Below are positions 1 to 8,594 of a stretch of DNA of 64,000 nucleotides, piece by piece. Under the pieces are notes generated by a model. It did no database searches. It saw only the letters and a program-made list of their open reading frames with translations, and was not told the origin of the DNA. The DNA comes from Aureimonas populi (GTDB taxonomy: Bacteria > Pseudomonadota > Alphaproteobacteria > Rhizobiales > Rhizobiaceae): the NCBI RefSeq assembly GCF_017815515.1, contig NZ_CP072611.1, forward strand, positions 3,658,001 through 3,722,000. The letters run 5' to 3'. Position 1 is the first letter of the stretch. The number at the start of each line of letters is the position of its first letter. A program made the position numbers and the translations under genes.

Positions 1-83
1 CCCGCCTCACGGTCGGCGAAACCGTGTCGCTCGCCATCGAGGCCGGGGCGGTCACGGTGTTTGCGCAGGGCGCCGCCGCATGA
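1..83 (+). CDS. ABC transporter ATP-binding protein, C-terminal end (partial)
   Basis: Only the last 26 codons lie in the window; the rest is upstream of base 1. The visible peptide is read from base 3, starts RLTVGETVSLAIEAG and ends at the TGA at 81-83. It has the beta-strand character of the TOBE domain that closes PotA-type ATPases. The stop overlaps the ATG of the next permease gene (ATGA), so the two are translationally coupled. The role as the ATPase of the following permease pair is inferred from this position. Confidence 0.6.
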   Translation, partial: RLTVGETVSLAIEAGAVTVFAQGAAA

Positions 84-937
84 GCGCCGCCATGGCGCGG
101 GCCGCGTGGCGGGAGCAATGGCCCATCCTGTTTCCGGCCGCCATGCTCCTCGCCTTCTTCGTGGTGCCCTTCGGCACCATGATCGCGGTGTCCTTCTTCG
201 AGCGCGTGCCGGGCGGTTTCTACCAGCCGGCCTTCACGCTCGACAATTACGCCCGCTTCTGGAGCCTGTTCTTCGGGCGCGTCCTGGGCTTCTCGCTCTG
301 GCTCTCGGCGCTTGTCTCGGCGATCTGTCTCCTCGTCGGCGTGCCCTTCACGCGCGCGCTGACGCGACTGCCCCGCCGCGCGCAGGTGCCCTGGCTGATC
401 GCGCTCCTGTGCGTGCTCTCGCTTTCCGAGGTGATCATCGGCTTCGCCTGGTCCACGCTGCTCTCGCGCACCGCCGGCATCGGCAACATCCTGTTCGCGC
501 TGGGGCTGCTCGGCGAGCCCATGTCCTTCACGCCGGGCTTCGCCGCCGTGCTTCTCGGCATGGTCTACCAGGCCTTTCCCTACGCCGTGCTCGTGCTCTA
601 CCCAGCCTTCTCCCGGCTCGACCCGTCGCTGGCCGAGGCCAGCCGCACGCTCGGCGCCACGCCGGTCCGGGCCTTCTTCACCGTCGTCCTGCCGGCGCTG
701 CGCCCGGCGCTGGTCGCCACCTTCATCGTGGTCTTCGTCTTCGCGCTCGGCTGCTATCTGCTGCCGCAGCTTCTGGGCCGCCCGCAGCACTGGACGCTCT
801 CGGTCCTCGTCACCGACCAGGCGATCTACCAGTCGAACATGCCGTTCGCCGCCGCCATGGCCGTGTTCCTCGTCATCGCCAGCGTGCTGCTCGTGCTCCT
901 CACCGCCGCCATCGGCCGCAACAGGGCGCCGCAATGA
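80..937 (+). CDS. ABC transporter permease, PotB-like
   Basis: Inner-membrane permease subunit of an importer of the spermidine/putrescine type, 285 residues. Hydrophobic segments lie near residues 17-37, 68-88, 104-124, 150-175, 208-228 and 255-277. The cytoplasmic EAA loop that contacts the ATPase is at about 186-205 (EASRTLGATP...VLP). The ATG at 80 overlaps the stop of the ATPase gene; a second in-frame ATG at 92 is possible. The 3' end overlaps the next permease by four bases. The substrate cannot be read from the permease. The nitrilase-family hydrolase in the same operon suggests a nitrogenous compound, which is inference. Confidence 0.88.
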   Translation: MSAAMARAAWREQWPILFPAAMLLAFFVVPFGTMIAVSFFERVPGGFYQPAFTLDNYARFWSLFFGRVLGFSLWLSALVSAICLLVGVPFTRALTRLPRRAQVPWLIALLCVLSLSEVIIGFAWSTLLSRTAGIGNILFALGLLGEPMSFTPGFAAVLLGMVYQAFPYAVLVLYPAFSRLDPSLAEASRTLGATPVRAFFTVVLPALRPALVATFIVVFVFALGCYLLPQLLGRPQHWTLSVLVTDQAIYQSNMPFAAAMAVFLVIASVLLVLLTAAIGRNRAPQ

Positions 938-1731
938 CCGGCCGGCTCCTTGAACGCCTGCTCTTCGGGCTGGTCGCGCTGTTCCTCGCCGGCCCGCTGG
1001 TGGTGATCCTGGGCGTCTCGCTCAACGAGCAGCGGTCGCTGTCCTTCCCGCCGCAGGGCTTCTCGCTCGACTGGTATGCGCAGATCTTCACCGACGCCTC
1101 CTGGCGCGCGGCGCTCACGGCCTCCGTCACGGTGGCCGCGCTGGCGGCCCTCCTCTCGCTGCTGATCGCCCTGCCCATCGCTTACGCGCTGTGGCGGCGC
1201 GTCACCGCCTTCGGGCGGCTTGTCCAGCTTCTGGGCGTCTCGCCCTTCGTGCTGCCGCCGGTCATCACCGCGCTCGGCGCGCTTTCCTTCTGGGCGACGG
1301 CGGGCTTCTACGGCCAGCACTTCACCGTGGTCATCTCGCACGCGATCTTCTTCACCTCGCTGCCGCTGGTCACGCTCGTCCTCGGCTTCTCCGCCATCGA
1401 CAAGGAGATGGTGGAGGCCGCGCGCACCATGGGCGCGGATGAGCGGCGCGTCTTCTCCACCATCGTCCTGCCGATGATCCTTCCCTACATGGTCTCGGGC
1501 TTCGCCTTCGCCTTCGTCCTGTCGCTCAACGAGTACATCGTCGCCTACATGACGGTCGGCTTCACGCTGGAGACGATCCCGATCAAGATCTTCAACGCGC
1601 TGCGCTACGGCTACACACCCACCATGGCGAGCGTGACGATCCTCTTCGTCGCGGTGGCTGGCGTCGTCTTCTCGGCGGTCGCGCGGTTCGGCGACCTGCC
1701 GAAGCTGCTGGGGGCCTGGGGAGGCCGGTGA
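934..1731 (+). CDS. ABC transporter permease, PotC-like
   Basis: Second membrane permease of the same importer, 265 residues. It starts at the ATG at 934, which overlaps the previous stop; upstream in-frame codons only read through the neighbouring gene in another frame. The EAA motif is at about residues 161-180 (EAARTMGADE...VLP). The segment LSLNEYIVAYMTVGF towards the C terminus is typical of PotC/YdcV proteins. It probably forms a heterodimer with the preceding permease on a shared ATPase. The 3' end overlaps the GTG start of the hydrolase gene. Confidence 0.88.
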   Translation: MTGRLLERLLFGLVALFLAGPLVVILGVSLNEQRSLSFPPQGFSLDWYAQIFTDASWRAALTASVTVAALAALLSLLIALPIAYALWRRVTAFGRLVQLLGVSPFVLPPVITALGALSFWATAGFYGQHFTVVISHAIFFTSLPLVTLVLGFSAIDKEMVEAARTMGADERRVFSTIVLPMILPYMVSGFAFAFVLSLNEYIVAYMTVGFTLETIPIKIFNALRYGYTPTMASVTILFVAVAGVVFSAVARFGDLPKLLGAWGGR

Positions 1732-2510
1732 AGCTCTCGCTCTTCCAGATGGACGCGGCGCTGGAGGGCCCGGCGCGCCGGGCCGCCATCGAGGAAGGCG
1801 TGCGCGAGGCCGCGAGCGCCGGCAGCGCGCTGGCGCTCTTTCCCGAACTGGCGGTGGAAGGCTACGGCACGGGCGAGGCGATGGGAGCCGCAGCGCCAGC
1901 GCCGGAGGAGCTTGCCACATCCCCGTTGCAGCACCTTGCCGGCGAAACGGGGATGGCGATCTGCGCAGGGATGGCGCTCCGCCGGCACGATGGCGCGCTC
2001 TCCAACGCCGCCGTCCTCTTCCGGCCGGGGCACGCGCCCCTCGCCTACGCCAAGCGCCAGCTCTACGGCGCCTACGAGAAAGCGCTCTTCCGCCCCGGAA
2101 CGGCAGCGGCCCCGCTGGCCGAATGGGCGGGCCTGCGCCTTGGCCTTCTCGTCTGCTTCGACGTGGAGTTTCCCGAACAGGTGCGCGAACTCGCGCTGGC
2201 GGGCGCCGACCTCGTGCTCGTGCCCACGGCCCTGCCGCAAGGGCCGGGCGCGCGCTTCATCGCGCAGAGCATGGTGCCCACCCGGGCCTTCGAGGACGGC
2301 ATCTTCCTTGCCTATGCCGATCATTGCGGCAGCGACGCGCGCTTCTCCTATCAGGGCCTGTCCTCGATCTCGGCGCCGGACGGCAGCCGCCTGGCAGCCG
2401 CCACGGCCGAAGCGACGGCCCATCTGAGCGCGACGATCGACCCCCATGCCTACGACGAGGCGCGGGAGGCCAACCCCTATCTGCGTATCGCCCGCGCCAT
2501 GGGCGCCTGA
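1728..2510 (+). CDS. carbon-nitrogen (nitrilase superfamily) hydrolase
   Basis: Cytoplasmic amidase-type enzyme, 260 residues, which is normal for the single-domain branch. The catalytic triad is visible: Glu40 in LFPELAVEGYG, Lys109 in AYAKRQLYG, and Cys143 in LLVCFDVEFPEQVRELA. The GTG at 1728 overlaps the permease stop as GTGA, so the gene is the last of the ABC operon. Family members hydrolyse amides or nitriles, or omega-amides. Coupling to the importer suggests it acts on the imported compound, but the exact substrate is not shown by the sequence. It converges on the PPK2 gene with a gap of only six bases. Confidence 0.85.
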   Translation: MKLSLFQMDAALEGPARRAAIEEGVREAASAGSALALFPELAVEGYGTGEAMGAAAPAPEELATSPLQHLAGETGMAICAGMALRRHDGALSNAAVLFRPGHAPLAYAKRQLYGAYEKALFRPGTAAAPLAEWAGLRLGLLVCFDVEFPEQVRELALAGADLVLVPTALPQGPGARFIAQSMVPTRAFEDGIFLAYADHCGSDARFSYQGLSSISAPDGSRLAAATAEATAHLSATIDPHAYDEAREANPYLRIARAMGA

Positions 2511-2516
2511 AGGCCG

Positions 2517-3308
2517 CTACCGCTCCGGCAAGGCGGCGAAGCGCCGCTCCAGTTCCTCGTCCACCGGGCGGGGCGACAGGTCGACGCCTTGCGAAAGGCG
2601 ATCGGCCACTTCGGTGAGCGCGGCGATACGGGCATATTTCTTCGAATTGGCCGGCACCACCAGCCAGGGCGCATGCGGCGTGCTGGTCTCCTCCAGCATC
2701 TCGTTCGCCGCGCGCTCGTAATCGCCCCAGCGCTCGCGGTTGCGAAAATCCTCATAGGAGAGCTTCCAGCGCTTCAGCGGGTCCTTCAGGCGCTTTTCGA
2801 AACGCTCGAGCTGCTCCTCTGCCGTGATGTAGAGGAAGACCTTGGCGATATGCGTCCCGTCATCGGCCAGCAGGCGCTCGAACTCGTTGATCTCGCGATA
2901 GGCGCGCCGCCATTGCGGCTCGCTCGCCAGGCCCTCCACGCGCTCCACCAGCACCCGGCCGTACCACGAGCGGTCGAAGACGCAGATCTCGCCCCTGGCG
3001 GGAAGGCGCTCCCAGAAGCGGGCCATGTAATGCCGGCGCAGGTCGCGCGGCTCCGGCGCGCCGATGGGCCAGACCTTGAAGCCGCGCGGGTCCATGACCG
3101 CCGAGATGCGCCGGATCGCGCCGCCCTTGCCGGCCGCATCCCACCCCTCGAAGACGACGACCGCCGTCTGCCCACGAAACAGATAGGCCTGCTGTATGAC
3201 CTCGAACCGCTGCTGCAATTCGGCAAGCCGCGTTTCGTACTCGCCCGCCTTGAGGGATTGCTCCATGTCGAGCGAGGAGAGGAGCCCCTGCGCCTTCGAT
3301 CCGCCCAT
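2517..3308 (-). CDS. ppk2: polyphosphate kinase 2 family protein
   Basis: Transfers phosphate between polyphosphate and nucleotides, 263 residues. Walker A is GWDAAGKGG at residues 55-63. The second catalytic loop, FDRSWYGRVLVERVEG, starts at about residue 111, and the lid-region arginines lie in APEPRDLRRHYMARFWERLP. This is the single-domain PPK2 architecture; the class (ADP- or AMP-phosphorylating) cannot be assigned here. The ATG at 3308 is adopted. It is divergent from the aldose epimerase and nearly abuts the hydrolase gene from the other side. Confidence 0.9.
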   Translation of the reverse strand: MGGSKAQGLLSSLDMEQSLKAGEYETRLAELQQRFEVIQQAYLFRGQTAVVVFEGWDAAGKGGAIRRISAVMDPRGFKVWPIGAPEPRDLRRHYMARFWERLPARGEICVFDRSWYGRVLVERVEGLASEPQWRRAYREINEFERLLADDGTHIAKVFLYITAEEQLERFEKRLKDPLKRWKLSYEDFRNRERWGDYERAANEMLEETSTPHAPWLVVPANSKKYARIAALTEVADRLSQGVDLSPRPVDEELERRFAALPER

Positions 3309-3437
3309 GCCCGCACCCCGCCTTTCAAGATTCGTGGCCAGAATATAGGACGCTCATCGCCGCGCGGGAACGAGCCGCGCCTTTCCAACGGCAGGGCCGG
3401 CCCCATCTCTCGCCTCACATTGGAGGAGGATGAACGC

Positions 3438-4499
3438 TTGGGACAGGAGCCCGTATCGATCTTCGGCCGCATGGCCGACGGCACGCCGGTGGAACGGGTC
3501 GTCCTCTGCGGGGAAGATGGGTTCCGCGTATCCGTGATCAGCTATGGCGCGGCCGTCCAGTCGATCCTCGCGCCGGACCGGGATGGACACCTGGCCGATA
3601 TCGTGCTCGGCCACGACACGCTGGCCGGCTATATGGCCAGCCGCGACTATTTCGGCGCCACCATCGGGCGCTATGCCAACCGCATCGCCGGGGGCGCCTT
3701 CTCGCTCGGCGGGCGGCGCTTCCGGGTCGAGCCCAATGACGGCCCGAATGCGCTGCATGGAGGCGCGGGCGGCTTCGACACGCGCCTCTTCGAAGTGGAG
3801 AGCCGCGAGCCTTGCCGCGTGGTGCTTCGCCGCACCAGCCCGGCGGGGGAGGAAGGCTTTCCCGGCCGGCTCGACATCCGCGTGGCCTACGAGGTCCAGC
3901 GCTGCGCGCTTCTCATCGAGCTGAGCGCGGCCGGGGACGCGGACACGCTGGTGAACCTGGCGAACCACAGCTATTTCAACCTCGCCGGCGAGGCCTCCGG
4001 CACGGCGCTCGACCATGCCCTGTTCATCGCGGCCGACGCCTTCCTGCCGGTCGATGCCGTCGCGATCCCCACAGGCGAGAGGCGGCCGGTCGCCGGCAGC
4101 CCGTTCGATTTCAGGACGGCCCGGCGTGTGGGCGAGCGCATCCGCCATGCGGACGAGCAGCTTGCGCTGGCGCGCGGCTACGACCACAATTTCTGCCTGC
4201 GCGGCGGGCGCACGGCCGAGCCGCGCCTCGTGGCAAGACTTTCCGACCAAGCGAGCGGCCGCGTGCTGGAGGTGGAGACCGACGAGGCCGGGCTTCAGCT
4301 CTATTCGGGCAACGCGCTGACCGGCGCGGTGCGCGGCAAGGGCGGGCGGCTGCACCGGCAGGGAGACGCGGTGTGCCTCGAGGCGCAGGCCTTCCCGGAC
4401 GCGCCGAACCGGCCGGACTTTCCCTCCACGCATCTGGCCGCGGGCGAGACCTATCGCCACCGCATCCGCTACCGCTTCTCCACAGCCCCGCTCCCGTGA
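3438..4499 (+). CDS. aldose 1-epimerase (mutarotase)
   Basis: Interconverts alpha and beta anomers of aldoses, 353 residues. His107 (NALHGG), His177 (NHSYFNLAG), Asp249 (GYDHNF) and Glu315 (CLEAQAFPDAPN) match the conserved catalytic set of GalM proteins. The TTG at 3438 is chosen because a strong GGAGGA ribosome-binding sequence ends 7 bases before it, and because family members begin with the FG..DG.. strand seen at residues 9-15. The next ATG, at 3471, would remove that strand. It is followed 27 bases later by an SMP-30 lactonase, so the two probably form a sugar-processing unit. Confidence 0.88.
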   Translation: MGQEPVSIFGRMADGTPVERVVLCGEDGFRVSVISYGAAVQSILAPDRDGHLADIVLGHDTLAGYMASRDYFGATIGRYANRIAGGAFSLGGRRFRVEPNDGPNALHGGAGGFDTRLFEVESREPCRVVLRRTSPAGEEGFPGRLDIRVAYEVQRCALLIELSAAGDADTLVNLANHSYFNLAGEASGTALDHALFIAADAFLPVDAVAIPTGERRPVAGSPFDFRTARRVGERIRHADEQLALARGYDHNFCLRGGRTAEPRLVARLSDQASGRVLEVETDEAGLQLYSGNALTGAVRGKGGRLHRQGDAVCLEAQAFPDAPNRPDFPSTHLAAGETYRHRIRYRFSTAPLP

Positions 4500-4526
4500 C
4501 GCCATCGTCAACCCTCGAGGTTCCCC

Positions 4527-5417
4527 GTGCAAGACGTTCCGACAGAGACGCTGAGCGCCCATCCCTGCCATCTGGGCGAAGGGTCGACCTTCGATCCGGC
4601 GACGGGCACCGCCTTCTGGTTCGACATACTGGAAAGGACGCTCTTTTGCGCCGAGATCGCCACCCGCACCGTACGGATGGAACCGCTGCCGGCCATGGCC
4701 TCGGAACTGGCAGTGATCGACGAGGAGCGCGACCTGATCGCCACCGACACGGGGCTGCATGTGCGCGAGCGCAAAAGCGGCGCGATGACGCTGCTCCAGG
4801 GGATCGAGGAGGATGACAGCGCAACGCGCTCCAATGACGGGCGGGTGCACCCGTGCGGGGCGTTGTGGATCGGCACGATGGGAAGGGAGGCTGAAACGGG
4901 CGCCGGGTCGATCTACTGGTTCTTTCGCGGCGAATTGAGGAAGCTTTATTCGCGCCTCACCATCCCCAACGCCATCGCCTTCACGCAGGACGGGCGCACC
5001 GGCTATTTCACCGACACCGATATCGGCATTCTCCACCGCGTGGCGCTCGATCCGGCCACCGGCCTGCCCGTGGACGGGCCTGAGATGCTCTACGACCATC
5101 GCGGCGGAACGGGCGGGCTGGACGGCGCGGTGGTGGACGCGCAGGGGCTGGTCTGGAACGCGCGCTGGGGCGCGGGCTGCCTGGACGCCTATTCGCCGGA
5201 AGGCACGCGCCTGCGCACCGTGCGCGTGCCGGCCACGCGCCCCACCTGCCCCGTCTTCGTCGGCCGGGCCTTCGATCGCCTCCTCGTGACCACCGCTTCG
5301 GAGGGCATGAGCGAAGCCGAGCGCACGGCCGACCCCCGCCATGGCCAGACCTTCCTCCTCGATGTCGGCGCATGCGGTTTCGCCGAGACACGCGCCAGGC
5401 CCTTTGCCCTGGCCTAG
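4527..5417 (+). CDS. SMP-30/gluconolactonase/LRE family protein
   Basis: Six-bladed beta-propeller, metal-dependent lactonase type, 296 residues. The probable metal ligands are visible: Glu18 in HLGEGSTFDP, the Asn of IPNAIAF and the Asp of GGLDGAVVDAQG. The sequence SNDGRVHPCGALWIGTM is typical of the family. It likely hydrolyses a sugar lactone produced by a dehydrogenase. With the upstream mutarotase this resembles oxidative (non-phosphorylative) sugar use. The substrate is not determined. Confidence 0.85.
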   Translation: MQDVPTETLSAHPCHLGEGSTFDPATGTAFWFDILERTLFCAEIATRTVRMEPLPAMASELAVIDEERDLIATDTGLHVRERKSGAMTLLQGIEEDDSATRSNDGRVHPCGALWIGTMGREAETGAGSIYWFFRGELRKLYSRLTIPNAIAFTQDGRTGYFTDTDIGILHRVALDPATGLPVDGPEMLYDHRGGTGGLDGAVVDAQGLVWNARWGAGCLDAYSPEGTRLRTVRVPATRPTCPVFVGRAFDRLLVTTASEGMSEAERTADPRHGQTFLLDVGACGFAETRARPFALA

Positions 5418-5466
5418 AAGCTGTTATGCCGGAAGCCCGAACCGACCCTTCCGCAGGAACCAGATC

Positions 5467-6174
5467 ATGACCATCGAGGCGCTCGACCAGAACTTCGTCT
5501 TCACCCCGCTGCCGGTGCCGACCTTGCCGGTGAGGGGAACGGACAAGCTCTTTCCCGTCCACCGCATCTATTGCGTGGGCCGCAACTTTGCCGACCACGC
5601 CGTCGAGATGGGCCACGACCCGAACCGCGAGCCGCCCTTCTTCTTCCAGAAGAACCCCGACACGCTCGTCCTGCCCGGCCGGGACTTCCCCTATCCTTCG
5701 GCCTCCAACGACGTGCATCACGAGGTCGAGCTCGTGGTGGCGCTGCACAAGGGCGGCAAGGACATCGCGCCGGAAAACGCGATGGAGCACGTCTTCGGCT
5801 ATGCGGTGGGCCTCGACATGACCCGGCGCGACCTTCAGGGCGAAGCCAAGAAGGCGGGACGCCCGTGGGAAACGGCCAAGGCCTTCGAGGCCTCCGCGCC
5901 CTGCACCGCCCTCGTGCCGGCCGCGCAAGCGCCCGATCTCGCGACCGGCGCCATTCGGCTGACGGTCAACGGGCAGACGCGCCAGGACGGCGACCTCAGC
6001 CAGATGATCTGGAAGATCCCGGAGATGATCTCCTACCTCTCGGGCCTGTTCGAGCTCCAGCCGGGCGACCTGATCTTCGCCGGCACGCCGGCGGGCGTCG
6101 GCGCGGTCCAGCGCGGCGACGAGCTTGTCGGCCATATCGAGGGCGTCGGCGAGTTGCGCACGCGCGTCGTCTGA
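5467..6174 (+). CDS. fumarylacetoacetate hydrolase family protein
   Basis: C-C bond hydrolase, 235 residues, of the short single-domain group that includes fumarylpyruvate hydrolases and acylpyruvases. The N-terminal motif IYCVGRNFADHAVEMG is at residues 34-49. The divalent-metal ligands are Glu86 and Glu88 in HHEVELVVAL and Asp117 in GLDMTRRDL. GDLIFAGTPAGVG near the C terminus is also typical. The ATG at 5467 is used; upstream in-frame codons overlap the lactonase gene. It lies 49 bases after the lactonase and may share its transcript. Confidence 0.85.
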   Translation: MTIEALDQNFVFTPLPVPTLPVRGTDKLFPVHRIYCVGRNFADHAVEMGHDPNREPPFFFQKNPDTLVLPGRDFPYPSASNDVHHEVELVVALHKGGKDIAPENAMEHVFGYAVGLDMTRRDLQGEAKKAGRPWETAKAFEASAPCTALVPAAQAPDLATGAIRLTVNGQTRQDGDLSQMIWKIPEMISYLSGLFELQPGDLIFAGTPAGVGAVQRGDELVGHIEGVGELRTRVV

Positions 6175-6192
6175 GGTTCATGGGCCGGCGGT

Positions 6193-6250
6193 GCCCGATC
6201 CGAAGGCAATTCGAACCGGGCGTCGCCGCGCCCGGTTCTTCACATCGGGC
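6193..6250 (+). promoter_or_regulatory. two-tier inverted repeat between the FAH and TauE/SafE genes
   Basis: A perfect 10-bp hairpin (GAACCGGGCG at 6213-6222, CGCCCGGTTC at 6229-6238, 6-base loop) is nested inside a perfect 7-bp outer stem (GCCCGAT at 6193-6199, ATCGGGC at 6244-6250). Only two T follow the inner stem, so it is a poor intrinsic terminator. It may end the upstream transcript or be an RNA structure in the exporter's leader. The function is not known. Confidence 0.5.
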
Positions 6251-6286
6251 TCATCCCGTTCCGCCCATTTTTTCGAAAGCGCTGAC

Positions 6287-7111
6287 ATGGCCTCGGTCGC
6301 AACCGTCCTTCCCTTCGTGATCGCCCTCGCCCTGACGGGCTGTGTCTCGGGCTTCCTTGCGGGCCTCCTCGGCGTCGGCGGCGGCATCGTGGTGGTGCCG
6401 GTCCTCTACATCGTGCTCGCCGCCTTGAACGTGGACGCCGATCTCATTCCCTACATCGCGGTGGGCACCTCGCTCGCCACCATCATCCCCACCTCCTTTC
6501 AGTCCATCCGCGCCCATCGCGCGCGCGGCGCGGTGGATGGCGCACTCCTGAAATGGTGGGGGCCCTTCGTGGCGCTCGGCGTCATGCTGGGAATCGCGAT
6601 CGCCAATATCGCGGACGGTGAAGTGCTGACGCTGACCTTCGGCGTGGTGGCGCTTCTCGTCGCCGCCCATATGCTGCTGACGCCGGAGGAGGCGCATCTG
6701 GCCGCAAAGCTGCCCGGGCGAGCGCTCCAATCCGTTCTCGCCACCCTGATCGGCACCATCTCCACGCTGATGGGCATCGGCGGCGGCACGCTCACCGTGC
6801 CCACGCTCAGCCTCTGCAACTATCCCGTCCGCCGCGCGGTGGGCACCGCCTCGGTGATCGGGCTCATCATCGCCCTGCCCGGCGCGCTCGGCTTCGTCCT
6901 CAACGGCTGGGGCGAGCCCGACCTGCCGCCCTTCTCGCTCGGCTACGTCAACGGCGCCGGCTTCATCCTCATCGCCGCGACCTCGATGCTCTTCGCCCCA
7001 CTCGGCGCGCGCACCGCCCATACGATCGACCCGAAATGGCTGCGCCGCCTGTTCGGCCTCTTCCTCGGGCTCACCTCGGCCAAGATGCTGGCGACGGCTT
7101 TCCTGGGCTGA
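6287..7111 (+). CDS. TauE/SafE family sulfite/organosulfonate exporter
   Basis: Inner-membrane permease of 274 residues with about eight hydrophobic segments. The internal duplication of the family is clear. The glycine motif LLGVGGGIVVVPVL (about residues 26-39) recurs as LMGIGGGTLTVPTL in the second half. The ATG at 6287 precedes the first membrane segment; earlier in-frame codons are non-hydrophobic and overlap the upstream gene. Homologues export sulfite, sulfoacetate or related anions, but nothing nearby fixes the substrate. It converges on pstS with a terminator between them. Confidence 0.85.
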   Translation: MASVATVLPFVIALALTGCVSGFLAGLLGVGGGIVVVPVLYIVLAALNVDADLIPYIAVGTSLATIIPTSFQSIRAHRARGAVDGALLKWWGPFVALGVMLGIAIANIADGEVLTLTFGVVALLVAAHMLLTPEEAHLAAKLPGRALQSVLATLIGTISTLMGIGGGTLTVPTLSLCNYPVRRAVGTASVIGLIIALPGALGFVLNGWGEPDLPPFSLGYVNGAGFILIAATSMLFAPLGARTAHTIDPKWLRRLFGLFLGLTSAKMLATAFLG

Positions 7112-7115
7112 CGCG

Positions 7116-7144
7116 AAAAGGCCGGGGGCTTGGCGCCCCCGGCC
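7116..7144 (-). terminator. intrinsic terminator of pstS
   Basis: A perfect 10-bp stem (GGCCGGGGGC at 7120-7129, GCCCCCGGCC at 7135-7144) has a 5-base loop. On the minus strand it is followed by CTTTTCG. The polarity of the T run assigns it to pstS, although the stem lies between two convergent genes. Confidence 0.8.
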
Positions 7145-7163
7145 CGTCCTTCGACGAAGTGAA

Positions 7164-8195
7164 CTACATCTGCAGGAGCGTGCGGTTCTGGAAGGCCGCG
7201 CGGTATTCCTCCCGCTCGGCGTCGGGCGCGGGCACCAGTCCGTAGGCGGCCAGCGGGCCGTCCGGGCCGATCATCTGGTCGTCCAAAAAGAAGGAGACAT
7301 AGTCCTCCAGCCCCGGCACCACGCCCAGATGCGCGGTCTTGACGTAGAAGTAGAGCGGCCGCGACACCGGATACTCACCGGTCGAGATGCTCTCCACCGA
7401 AGGGGTCACGCCGTCGATGGTGGCGACCTTCAGGCGGTCCTGGTTCTGCTCGTAGAAGGCGAGGCCGAAGACGCCGACGCCTTCGGGGTTGGCCGAGATG
7501 CGAGAGAGCGTCTCGGTATAATCGCCCGAGATGTCGGTGGTGTAGTTGCCGCCGCGCACCTGGATGCAGTCGTCCTCGCTCAGCCCCGCGGCCTCGAAGG
7601 CGGCCAGCGCGCCGGAGGCCTCGCAGCCGGCCTCGAGGAGAGCCACCTCGAAGACTTCGCGGGTGCCGTGGTTCTCGGCCGGGATGAAGGTCGCGATGGC
7701 CTGGTCAGGCAGCGAGGCATCGACATCGGCCCAGGTCCGGTGCGGGTTGTCGACGACCTCGCCATCCACCACCACCTTGGCGGCCAGCGCGCTGAAGACG
7801 ATCTCGGGCGTCAGGGCGAAATCCGGGCCCGAGGCGGACGAGGCGAAGACGATGCCGTCATAGCCGAACTGCACTTCCTGGATCTCCGCCACGCCGTTGG
7901 CGGCGCAGGCCGCCTTCTCATTGGCCGAGATGGGGCGCGAGGCGTTGGCGATGTCGATCGTGTTGCCGCCGATGCCTGCGCAGAACTGCGTGAAGCCGCC
8001 GCCCGTGCCGCCCGATTCCACGATCGGCGTCGACTGGTCGGGATAGGTCTCGGAGAAGTTCTCCGCCACGATCTGGGCGTAGGGCAGCACCGTGGAGGAG
8101 CCGGCCATCTGCACGGGCTCGGGAGCCTGCGCGAGCGCCGGCCCGGCGGCGAAGGCAGCGCTCAGGGCAAGGCCTGAAAGGATCTTGTTCAACAC
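7164..8195 (-). CDS. phosphate ABC transporter substrate-binding protein PstS-like
   Basis: Periplasmic phosphate-binding lipid-free protein, about 343 residues. A Sec signal peptide (LNKILSGLALSAAFAAGPALAQ) is followed by the PstS core: AGSSTVLPYAQIVAE, ESGGTGGGFTQFC and the IANASRPI segment that lines the phosphate pocket. The GTG at 8195, about ten bases after AGGAGAG, is preferred. A TTG follows directly, and an upstream ATG at 8264 would put a charged segment before the signal peptide. No pstC, pstA, pstB or phoU lies beside it, so this is a stand-alone copy. A possible Pho box lies upstream. Confidence 0.87.
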   Translation of the reverse strand: MLNKILSGLALSAAFAAGPALAQAPEPVQMAGSSTVLPYAQIVAENFSETYPDQSTPIVESGGTGGGFTQFCAGIGGNTIDIANASRPISANEKAACAANGVAEIQEVQFGYDGIVFASSASGPDFALTPEIVFSALAAKVVVDGEVVDNPHRTWADVDASLPDQAIATFIPAENHGTREVFEVALLEAGCEASGALAAFEAAGLSEDDCIQVRGGNYTTDISGDYTETLSRISANPEGVGVFGLAFYEQNQDRLKVATIDGVTPSVESISTGEYPVSRPLYFYVKTAHLGVVPGLEDYVSFFLDDQMIGPDGPLAAYGLVPAPDAEREEYRAAFQNRTLLQM

Positions 8196-8594
8196 GAGAG
8201 GGTCTCTCCTTGCGGGAGTGGGTTTGAAGAACCTGCGGCCCACCCGATGCCTTTGGAGTTCCATGGCTGGGCACGCCCTTGTCTCTACGCAAGAGCGGCA
8301 ACGGACTCATGACAGGGCGACGACATTCTCACGAAGGCGCAAGTCAATGGTTTTACTTGCTTTTCTCATCGACCCCTTCGCTCCGCCTCCGGCCTCCGGC
8401 CGAAGGCGGCACCCCGCCGAGCCTGCATTCACACAACCCAGCCCAGCCAACAACTGCGAAAACTACATTCACAAGTTGTTGTGCAGAACACAAACAATTA
8501 AAGAACCGCCGTTAGAAAGGAAGCTCAATTTTCATGGCACGTCTCCCTTGAGCGGGAGGTTGAAATCGGCGCCGCGGCAGCGGCTACAGGAGTT
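8196..8594. other. divergent intergenic region between pstS and the chemoreceptor
   Basis: About 400 bases without a credible gene. Besides the candidate Pho box, it holds an AT-richer stretch at 8420-8530 that is unlike the surroundings. There CAACAACT (8448-8455) pairs with AGTTGTTG (8474-8481), and CACAAGTTGTTGTG (8470-8483) is itself a palindrome around four bases. These could be operators for the chemoreceptor gene. No clear -35/-10 pair was assigned. Confidence 0.5.
8309..8326 (-). promoter_or_regulatory. candidate PhoB box upstream of pstS
   Basis: Read on the minus strand the site is ATGTCGT-CGCC-CTGTCAT. It matches the CTGTCAT-N4-CTGTCAT consensus at 12 of 14 positions with the correct 11-base repeat period. 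It lies about 114 bases before the pstS start, on the coding side. PhoB control of pstS is well established in related bacteria. Use of this particular site is inference. Confidence 0.5.

Noticed and set aside
2589..3437. Long 5' extension of the aldose epimerase frame
   Set aside because: It runs antisense through the PPK2 gene; the TTG at 3438 with a strong ribosome-binding sequence gives the normal family length.
6201..6240. A TTCGAACC segment resembling a tRNA T-loop
   Set aside because: No acceptor or anticodon stems can be drawn around it; it belongs to the inverted repeat at 6213-6238.
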